Origin: Rhodanobacter sp. Soil772
Lineage (GTDB): Bacteria > Pseudomonadota > Gammaproteobacteria > Xanthomonadales > Rhodanobacteraceae
NCBI RefSeq assembly: GCF_001428385.1
Contig: NZ_LMSK01000002.1
Span: forward strand, 712,704 to 776,703
DNA length: 64,000 bases
Direction of reading: 5' to 3'
Shown here: piece after piece, positions 36,513 to 46,100 of the stretch
Layout of the letters: every line of letters begins with the position of its first letter
Position numbering within the stretch: position 1 is the stretch's first letter
Position numbers and translations under genes: made by a program
Notes under the pieces: generated by a model
What the model saw: the letters and a program-made list of their open reading frames with translations, nothing else
The model's database searches: none
Told to the model about the DNA's origin: nothing

Positions 36513-38255
36513 GTGCCATCCAACCCCTATAGCCGTTCCGAACACCTGCGTGCCGTGTGGCCCTGGCTGCCGCTGTGGGCCGCCGTGGCGCTGCTGGCGA
36601 TCTTCTCGCACGGGCCGATGCCGTTGTATTCCACCCGCACCCTGGCGGTCGCGTGGGAGATGTGGAACCAGGGCCACTGGCTGGTGCCGCACATCAACGG
36701 TCAGCCTTACAGCGAGAAGGCGCCGCTGTTGTTCTGGCTGATCCAGGGCGGCTGGTTCGCGTTCGGCGTCAACGACGTCTGGCCGCGCGTGCTCGAGGTG
36801 CTGTTCGGCGGCGCGCAGCTGGTGCTGGTCTCGCTGCTGGCACGACGGCTGTTCCCGGACCGGCCGTGGATGGCCAAGGCCGCACCGTGGATGCTGCTGG
36901 CGTTTGGCTACGCGTTCCTGTTCGGCCTGCAAATCATGTACGACGTGCTGCTGGCGATGTGGACGCTGGCGGCGCTGCTGTGCCTGACCCCAAAATCGCA
37001 ACGCAGCGAGCCGCGCTGGCTGCTGTTCGGTTTGTGCGTGGGCTTCGGGCTGCTGACCAAGGGCCCGGTGATGCTGCTGCACGTGGTCTTCCCCTGGCTG
37101 CTCGGCCCGCTGTGGAACGACTGGGCCGGCCAGCACCGCGCGCGCTGGTATGGCCGCGGCGTGCTGGCGTTGCTGCTCGGCGGCGCGATGCTGCTGGCGT
37201 GGGCGCTGCCGGCCGGGTTCTCCGGCGGCGAGGCGTACCGGCAGCGGCTGTTCTTCACCCAGACCGCCGGCCGCGTGGTCGACAAGCTGGCCGAAGGCAA
37301 GGACCTGCAGAACCACGCCGAGCCGATCTGGTTCTACCTGCTGTGGCTGCCGGTGATGTTGTTCCCGTTCAGCGGCTGGCCGCGCATGTGGCTGGCCGTG
37401 GCCGGCCTGCGTCGACCGCTGGAATCGGGCCTGCGCTTCGCGTTGTGCTGGCTGCTGCCTACCTTCGTCGCGCTCTCGCTGATCAGCGGCAAGCAGCTGT
37501 ACTACCCGTTGCCGGAACTCGGCGGCATCGCCTTGCTGATGGCCGGCGCGATCGCCGTGCTGCGCGAGCGCCGGCCGCACCTGGCCTACAACGGCTGGCT
37601 CGGCACCTGGCCGCTGGGCATGGGCGGCATCGTGTTCGCCGCGGCGCTGTTCGTGCTGCCGCTGCTGGTGGCCGGCGACCACCTGCATGGCGAATGGGCC
37701 GATGCCGCGGCGCCGTACAGCCGCTACTTCAGCGTGGTCTTCCTGCTGCTGGGCGGCCTGTTGCTGCTGCGCGGCCGCGGCGAGCTGCGCCGCCTGGCGG
37801 TGGCCGGGCTGATCGGCGTGCTCGCGCTCAATACCCTGTTCACGCTGACCCTGTGGCCGCGCTACGACCTGCGCCCGACCGCCCACCTGCTCGGTGCCGC
37901 CGACCAGGCCAACCGGGCGATCGCCTTCCTCGGCAACTACGAGGGCCAGTTCCATTTCGAGGGCCGGCTGACCCGACCGATCGAGGAACTTCTCGGCAAC
38001 CCGGTGGTGCAGGACCAGGCCCTGCAGGACTTTGCCCGCGCCCATCCCGACGGCCTGATCGTGGTGCGCGTGGACCAGCCGGACGCGAACGCCCTGCGCT
38101 ACGCCCTGCTGGTGCAGCCGTTCCGCTCGTCATGGCTGGTGGTCTGGCCGGCCGTCTCGCTGGCCGACCTGCGCGCCGGACACACGCCGCCGGAACCGGC
38201 CCAGCCGACCCGGGTCTACCCGGCCGACGACTGGCGCTACCGCACCCAGCCATGA
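36513..38255 (+). CDS. ArnT-like membrane glycosyltransferase, second copy
   Basis: 580 residues, GT-C fold with many membrane helices, related to the protein at 29258-30970 but clearly diverged. The ArnT-like start region reads AIFSHGPMPLYSTRTLAVAWEMW, and NGQPYSEKAPLLFWLI is the signature after helix 2. A soluble tail of about 110 residues follows (YDLRPTAHLLGAADQANRAI). It probably transfers a polyprenyl-linked sugar to lipid A or another glycan. The GTG at 36513 is a plausible start. Its stop overlaps the ATG of the small TPR gene (ATGA), so the two are coupled. Confidence 0.83.
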   Translation: MPSNPYSRSEHLRAVWPWLPLWAAVALLAIFSHGPMPLYSTRTLAVAWEMWNQGHWLVPHINGQPYSEKAPLLFWLIQGGWFAFGVNDVWPRVLEVLFGGAQLVLVSLLARRLFPDRPWMAKAAPWMLLAFGYAFLFGLQIMYDVLLAMWTLAALLCLTPKSQRSEPRWLLFGLCVGFGLLTKGPVMLLHVVFPWLLGPLWNDWAGQHRARWYGRGVLALLLGGAMLLAWALPAGFSGGEAYRQRLFFTQTAGRVVDKLAEGKDLQNHAEPIWFYLLWLPVMLFPFSGWPRMWLAVAGLRRPLESGLRFALCWLLPTFVALSLISGKQLYYPLPELGGIALLMAGAIAVLRERRPHLAYNGWLGTWPLGMGGIVFAAALFVLPLLVAGDHLHGEWADAAAPYSRYFSVVFLLLGGLLLLRGRGELRRLAVAGLIGVLALNTLFTLTLWPRYDLRPTAHLLGAADQANRAIAFLGNYEGQFHFEGRLTRPIEELLGNPVVQDQALQDFARAHPDGLIVVRVDQPDANALRYALLVQPFRSSWLVVWPAVSLADLRAGHTPPEPAQPTRVYPADDWRYRTQP

Positions 38256-38578
38256 GCGCCGACCTGATCGCCAGCCTGCGCAAGCAATGCGGCGGCCCGC
38301 GCGATGGCGCGCTGCTGCGCTTCTCGCTGGGCAGTGCCTTGCTGGCCGACGGCGACCACGGCGCGGCGATTGACGAGCTGCGCCGCGCCGTCGGCTTCGA
38401 CCCAACCTACTCGGCGGCGTGGAAACTGCTCGGCAAGGCCTGCCTGGCCAGCGGCGACGAAACCGCCGCGGCCGACGCCTGGCGCAACGGCATCGCCGCC
38501 GCCACGCAACGCGGCGACAAGCAGGCCGAAAAGGAAATGAGCGTGTTCCTGCGCCGGCTGGAAAAGCCCCAATCCTAG
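38252..38578 (+). CDS. Small TPR-repeat protein
   Basis: 108 residues, soluble, made of two to three tetratricopeptide helices: LLRFSLGSALLADGDHGAAIDELRRAVGFDP then AWKLLGKACLASGDETAAADAWRNGI. These are protein-interaction repeats. Overlap with the ArnT-like stop by four bases (ATGA) indicates that it is co-translated and probably works with that transferase or the acyltransferase next door. No catalytic motif. Confidence 0.75.
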   Translation: MSADLIASLRKQCGGPRDGALLRFSLGSALLADGDHGAAIDELRRAVGFDPTYSAAWKLLGKACLASGDETAAADAWRNGIAAATQRGDKQAEKEMSVFLRRLEKPQS

Positions 38579-38596
38579 AAGCGCGCGAAGCGCGGC

Positions 38597-39490
38597 CTAT
38601 CCCTGTTCGCGATCGTACGGGCTGATCAGGCCATTCGCCGAATAGCGCTTGTACTGCCACTGGTACTGCGCGAAGGCCAGCTCGACGCAGTCCTGCACAC
38701 CCTGATTCAGGGCAGCACAGGCCACGCCAAGATCGGCGTCGGCCAAGCCTTGCGGCGCCGGCAGCAGCTGGATGCGATAACCGGCACCTTGCGGCAGCCG
38801 TTCGGCGAATGCGTACAGCACGGTGGCGCCGGTGCGCGCGGCCAGCCGCGGCAGCAGCACCATGGTCAGTGCCTCGCGGCCGAAGAACGGCGCGATCTGG
38901 CCCTCGCCCGCACGCGGCTTCTGGTCCGGCAGGATGCCGACCGTGCCGCCTGCGGCCAGCCGCTTGTACAGCGTGCGTACGCCGGCGCCGTCCGCGCGCA
39001 CCTGCTCCGGCGCCAATGCGCCGCGCACCTTGCGCAGCAGGCCCTCGATCGCAGCGATCCGCGGCGGCCGGTACAGGATCGCCATCGGCGTCTTGCGGCA
39101 CAGCCAGTAATTCAGCAGCTCCCAGCAACCCAGGTGCGGCGCGGCGATGATCACGCCCCTGCCCGCGGCCAGCGCGGCACCCAGCAGCGCCTCGCCACGC
39201 ACCTCGCGCACCAGCCCCAGCGCACGCTCGGCGCCGGCGCCCCAGACCTTGACGATCTCGCTGGCCGACTTGCCGCTCTCGGCCATCACCTCGCGCAGCA
39301 GGGCCGTGTGCGCCGCCTCGTCCAGCTGCGGTCGCACGATTGCCAGGTTCACCGCGGTGTTGTGCACCGTGCGGCCGCCGCGCCACAGCAGCAGGCGGCC
39401 CAGCCCGCCGCCGATGCCGTGCAGCGCGCGCAACGGCAGCAGCGCCAGCAGGCGCAACACGAGGTAAACGAGGTACATGTCGATACGCAT
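38597..39490 (-). CDS. Lipid A biosynthesis acyltransferase (LpxL/LpxM family)
   Basis: 297 residues. Adds a secondary acyl chain to Kdo-lipid A at the inner membrane. The HX4E active site is present in IIAAPHLGCWELLNY, followed by the family's second block VGILPDQKPRAGEG and the PFFGREALTMVLLPRLA region. One N-terminal membrane anchor (YLVYLVLRLLALLPLRAL). Whether it acts as lauroyl- or myristoyl-transferase cannot be told. Start is ATG at 39490, or 39478. It is divergent from dtd and consistent with the LPS theme of the preceding genes. Confidence 0.88.
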   Translation of the reverse strand: MRIDMYLVYLVLRLLALLPLRALHGIGGGLGRLLLWRGGRTVHNTAVNLAIVRPQLDEAAHTALLREVMAESGKSASEIVKVWGAGAERALGLVREVRGEALLGAALAAGRGVIIAAPHLGCWELLNYWLCRKTPMAILYRPPRIAAIEGLLRKVRGALAPEQVRADGAGVRTLYKRLAAGGTVGILPDQKPRAGEGQIAPFFGREALTMVLLPRLAARTGATVLYAFAERLPQGAGYRIQLLPAPQGLADADLGVACAALNQGVQDCVELAFAQYQWQYKRYSANGLISPYDREQG

Positions 39491-39603
39491 CCGTGCAGTT
39501 TACGGGAGGCGGCCCCGCGGCACCGCGCCATGTCGACGACCGGCCGTCTTTCGCCGGGCGCGGCGGCGCCGTAAGCTAGGCGCCTCGCCACCGCCGTGCG
39601 CCC

Positions 39604-40044
39604 ATGATTGCCCTGATCCAGCGTGTAGTGTCCGCCAGCGTCAGTGTCGGCGACGAAACGGTCGGCGCGATCGGCCCCGGCCTGCTGGCCCTGGTGGCGG
39701 TGCAGCCGGACGACGGCGAAGCGCAGGCGAAGCGCATGCTGGAACGCCTGCTCGGCTATCGCGTGTTCGCCGACGCCCACGGCAAGATGAACCGCTCGCT
39801 TGCCGACACCGGCGGCGGCCTGCTGCTGGTCAGCCAGTTCACCCTCGCCGCCGACACCCGTTCCGGCATGCGCCCCAGCTTCACCAGCGCGGCGCCGCCC
39901 GAGCACGGTCGGCGCTGGTTCGAACGGCTGCTGGAGCTGGCCCGCGCCGCCTACCCGAAGGTGGAAACCGGGCACTTCGGTGCCCATATGGTCATCCAAC
40001 TGGTGAACGACGGTCCGGTGACTTTCTGGCTCGACACCGGCTGA
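39604..40044 (+). CDS. dtd: D-aminoacyl-tRNA deacylase
   Basis: Hydrolyses mischarged D-aminoacyl-tRNAs and glycyl-tRNA(Ala). 146 residues, the standard size. Both active-site motifs are present: [16 protein letters not shown] (SQFTL) and [12 protein letters not shown] (the NDGPVT cross-subunit Gly-cisPro loop). Compact and intact. It lies between the lipid A acyltransferase and rpoD; no specific link is implied. Confidence 0.95.
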   Translation: MIALIQRVVSASVSVGDETVGAIGPGLLALVAVQPDDGEAQAKRMLERLLGYRVFADAHGKMNRSLADTGGGLLLVSQFTLAADTRSGMRPSFTSAAPPEHGRRWFERLLELARAAYPKVETGHFGAHMVIQLVNDGPVTFWLDTG

Positions 40045-40152
40045 ACGGACCTGCAGCGTGCGATGCGCGGCCCCAGGCCAGCAAGGCGCTGCAACACCGC
40101 GATTTGGCGCGATTTTTGCGTGCCCGGTCGAAACCTTTTCTCACTTGAAATC

Positions 40153-40181
40153 TGGTCAAAAAAGCAGCACATCGCTATAAT
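40153..40181 (+). promoter_or_regulatory. rpoD promoter
   Basis: TGGTCA (40153-40158), 17-base spacer, perfect TATAAT (40176-40181). Start predicted about 25 bases before the ATG. It is the clearest sigma-70 promoter in the window. Confidence 0.7.
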
Positions 40182-40213
40182 GTCCGGTTCTTGAACCCTG
40201 CGGCGGTCGGTTA

Positions 40214-42088
<1,875 letters not shown>

Positions 42089-42106
42089 GCACGACGCCAG
42101 CATGAT

Positions 42107-42139
42107 GAAGAAGCCCCGCCGATGCGGGGCTTCTTCGTT
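42107..42139 (+). terminator. rpoD terminator
   Basis: Thirteen-base arms (42107-42119 with 42124-42136) around CGAT, then GTTT. GC-rich core GCCCCGC/GCGGGGC. Confidence 0.85.
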
Positions 42140-42153
42140 TCGGGGAAACGGAC

Positions 42154-42525
42154 TCAGCCGACGTCGTAGAAGAACTGCTCGCGCACGATCTTGCCGCCGT
42201 GCACGCGGTACACGCAGATCTCGCTCATGTTCATCCGGCCGCGGCCCTTCATCGTCACGTCCATCGCCAGCGCGATGCTGAACCAGTTCTCCGCCACCAC
42301 CGGCTCGCTCACGCTGCCGCCATGCACGGCCTCGATCATCGCGCCGAACTGGCGACCCTTCTCGTAGATCGCCGCCAGCCCCTGCACACTACCCAGAGCG
42401 CCCGGCGGCAAACCTTCCGGCTCGATACTCACCGCATCGTCGGCATACAGCTCGCGCTGCGCCTCCTCGTACTTGCCTTCCCGGCACAACTCGACCAACC
42501 GTTTCGCGATCGCTTCGGTGTTCAT
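42154..42525 (-). CDS. SnoaL-like/NTF2-fold protein
   Basis: 123 residues with the alpha+beta cone of the NTF2 superfamily: helical start IAKRLVELCREGKYEEAQRELYADDAVSIEPEG, then strands ENWFSIALAMDV, INMSEI-type MNMSEICVYRVHGGKIVREQFFY. These are small ligand-binding or isomerase-like proteins; no catalytic residues are assigned here. A good site (GGAGAG) precedes the ATG at 42525. It is convergent with rpoD and sits next to a phage-tail-collar relic. Confidence 0.78.
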   Translation of the reverse strand: MNTEAIAKRLVELCREGKYEEAQRELYADDAVSIEPEGLPPGALGSVQGLAAIYEKGRQFGAMIEAVHGGSVSEPVVAENWFSIALAMDVTMKGRGRMNMSEICVYRVHGGKIVREQFFYDVG

Positions 42526-42571
42526 GCGTACTCTCCGGCTTGGGGGGACGACCAGCCTACGCCTCGAGCTA

Positions 42572-42833
42572 TCACGTCACCACACGACTTGCGGCATGCT
42601 CCACGCCGCCGATCTGGCCGAGCGGGTAGTTGCCCCCATGCCATAAGGCGTGCGGCTGCGCAGATCGGGCAGCAGGAAGGTGATGCTGCCGTTGCCGCCG
42701 TAGGCGGTGCCCAGCAGCGAGAACAACGCCTGGTACTGGCTGATCGGCAACGTGCGCCGTTGCATTGCGCCAAGTCTTTTGGCGCATAGCCGAACGACGC
42801 GAGCATGACCTGCCCGATGTACGCATCTGACAT
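42572..42833 (-). pseudogene. Degraded phage tail collar (microcystin-dependent MdpB-like) gene
   Basis: Starts MSDAYIGQVMLASFGYAPKD then AQCNG, the classical N-terminus of MdpB/tail-collar proteins. The match then jumps to a second frame (LPISQYQALFSLLGTAYGG ... FLLPDLRSRTPYGMG) after a one-base loss near 42755, and to a third frame (NYPLGQIGGVEHAASRVVT) after another loss near 42635. It stops at 42572, so the protein would have been only ~87 residues of collar domain. Intact relatives are ~170 residues and often come as tandem genes near other phage-like genes. Two frameshifts plus truncation make it non-functional. Confidence 0.75.
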
Positions 42834-43122
42834 GGATTCCCCCTGGGTGAATAGACACTGCTCCCGGTGCCTGGCACTCGGTTACTGTCGCTCAGATGAG
42901 AAACTTGACAAGTAATCCGCGCAGCGGGTGACAATGCGCGCGCCAGCACGTCTGCCGAGTGCACAGATGTAGCTTTGATGCCACCGGGTACCTTCGCAAC
43001 GGTTACCGGGCACACAAGGGGGCGGCCGAGGAAGAGCCGCGGCTATTCGTTCTTGCAAGGTGAAGCGCGCCGCGCGGCACACACCGCTGCCGATCGGACG
43101 CGGAACAGGGAGTCAGGGGATC

Positions 43123-46100
43123 ATGTTTTATCGCTCGTCGATGCAGCGCGCCGTGGCGCGCCTTTCGTCGTTCATCTGCCGGCCGCGTGCCTGGTTGCTG
43201 ATGATCGCCCTGTTGGCCCTAGTGCCGAACGCCGCCCACGCCGCGTGCAGCACCATGAATGTGCCGGATGCGAACACGACGCCATCGACCTCGCCGATGG
43301 CGTCCGGCAGCTCGATCACCATCACTCTCGGCACGTTGTGCGACAGTTTCGGCCTGAATCCTTACCCAGGCCCCGGTACGACGAACCCGGCGCATGGCAC
43401 GGTGAGCGTCAATTCGAACGCCGGCATCATCACCTATACCAACTACGGCGACGGCGCGACCAGCGATTCCTTCGTGATCATGGACGCAAGCGCCAATCCC
43501 TTCACCGTCAACGTCGCGATCAGTGCCGCCGTCAGCCCGATCACCGTCTCGCCCGCCTCGCTGCCCACGCCGCAGGTCGGCACGGCCTACAGCCAGACAC
43601 TGAGCGCAACCGGCGGCACCGCGCCCTACAGCTACGTCCTGACCAGTGGCTCCCTGCCGCCGGGCCTGACCCTGAGCGGCGCCACCATCAGCGGCACGCC
43701 CAATCAAGCCGGGTCGTATTCCTCCTCCATCACCGTGACCGACAACGTCGGCACGACGGGCACCAAATCCTACACAGTCACCGTCCCCAACCCCTCGTCC
43801 GGGATCGCAGTCGCGGCGCCGCCCACCGCTTTCTTGAATGCACCGTACAGCCAGACCCTGTCCGCATCGGGCGCACTGGCGCCCTACACCTTCGCGCTCA
43901 ACAGCGGCTCGTTGCCGCCTGGCATATCACTGGCCAGCAACGGCACCCTGAGTGGCACGCCGACCTCTACCGGCACATACAACTTCGCCGTCGTCGCCAC
44001 CGACAGCAGCCCCAATCTCGGTGGGTCATCGCCGGGCCCCTACTTCAAGGTCGTCAACCTCAGCCTGACGGTGCAGAACGTGCCGCCGACGGCCGGCTCG
44101 GTTAGCGCGCCGCCGGTGGCCTACAACAGCACCAACAACCCGATCACCCTCAACATCACCAGCGCCCCGGCGACCTCCGTCGCCATCGCCACGGCTGCGG
44201 CGCACGGCACCGCCACGGCCAGCGGCACCTCGATCACCTACACGCCGACGAGCGGCTACGCCGGCCCGGACAGTTTCACCTACACCGCCACCAACGGCGC
44301 GGGCACCTCGTCGGCGGCGACCGTGACCATCACGGTGTCGCCACCGACGATCACCTTCACGCCGACCGCGCCACCGCACCCCACCGCGGGCACGGCTTAC
44401 AGCCACTCCATCGCCAATGCCAGCGGCGGCACCGCGCCCTATACCTACACGGTGTCCACCGGCACCCTGCCGGCAGGCCTGGCCCTGTCCAGCAACGGCA
44501 CCATCAGCGGTACGTCCACCGCCGTCGGTGCGTTCACGTTCAAGGTCGTGGCGACGGACAGCTCGACCGGCACCGGTTCATTCAGCTCGACGCCGGCCAA
44601 CGTCACGCTGACCGTCGACGCGCCGGTCATCACGCCGGCGCCGAGCACGTTGCCGGGCGGCAGCGCCAACACGGCGTACAACCAGACGATTACCGCTACG
44701 GGCGGCACCGCACCGTACACCTACGCAGTGACCGCAGGCACGCTGCCGACGGGCATCACGCTGTCGAGCGGCGGTGTATTGGGTGGTACGCCGACGCAGG
44801 CAGGCTCCTTCCCCATCACCGTCGCGGCAACCGACTCCACCACCGGACCGGGCGCACCCTACAGTGGATCACAGGCGTACACACTGACGATCGCCGGCCC
44901 GACCATCACCATATCGCCGGCCAATCTGCCCAACGCGACGGTGGGTACGGCTTACAGTCAGACGGCTTCGGCATCGGGCGGCACGGCACCTTACACATTC
45001 TCCACCACCGGCAGCGTTCCGCCCGGCCTGAGCATCAGCAGCAGCGGCACGCTATCCGGCACGCCGACGACCGCCGGCGATTTCACCTTCATCGCGGTCG
45101 CGACCGACGCGCAGAGCTTCGCCGGCAGCCATGCCTACACGGTGCACGTAACGGCCATTGCGCCGGGTGCGCCGACCGTCAGCACCGCCACCGCGGGCGA
45201 CACCAGCGCAACCGTGTCATTCACCCCACCGGTGAGCGACGGCGGTGCCCCGATCACCGGCTACACGGTGACTTCCAGCCCCGGCGGCTTCACCGGCAGC
45301 GGGGCGGGCAGCCCGATCACCGTGACCGGACTGACCAACGGCACCGCCTACACCTTCACCGTCACCGCGACCAACAGTGCAGGCACCGGCGCGGCGTCGG
45401 CGGCTTCGAACAGCGTGACCCCCAAGGGCGCGCAGACGATCACCTTCAGCAACCCGGGCACGCAGAGCTTCGGCACCACGCCAACGCTGACCGCCGCGGC
45501 CAGTTCCGGCCTCACGCCGACGTTCACCTCGTCCACTTCCGGCGTGTGCACGATCACCAGCGGCGGCGCACTGATCTTCATCTCGGCAGGCACCTGCACG
45601 ATCAGCGCCGATCAGGCGGGCAACGGTACCTACCTGGCCGCACCGACCGTGGCGCAAAGCTTCACCGTCGCCGCGGTCGTGCCCGGCGCCCCGACGATCG
45701 GCACTGCGACCGCCGGCGATACCAACGCGACCGTGTCGTTCACCGCACCAGCGAGCAACGGTGGCGCCACGATCACCGGCTACACGGTGACCTCCAGCCC
45801 CGGCGGCCTCACTGGCACCGGGGCGGTCAGTCCGATCACTGTGACCGGACTGACCAACGGCACCGCCTATACCTTCACCGTCACCGCGACCAACAGCGCG
45901 GGCACCGGCGCGGCGACGGCGGCTTCGAACAGCGTGACCCCCAAGGGCGCGCAGACGATCACCTTCGCCAACCCGGGCACGCAGAACTTCGGCACCACAC
46001 CAACGCTGACCGCCGCGGCCAGTTCCGGCCTCACGCCGACGTTCACCTCGTCCACTTCCGGCGTGTGCACGATCACCAGCGGCGGCGCATTGACCTTCAT

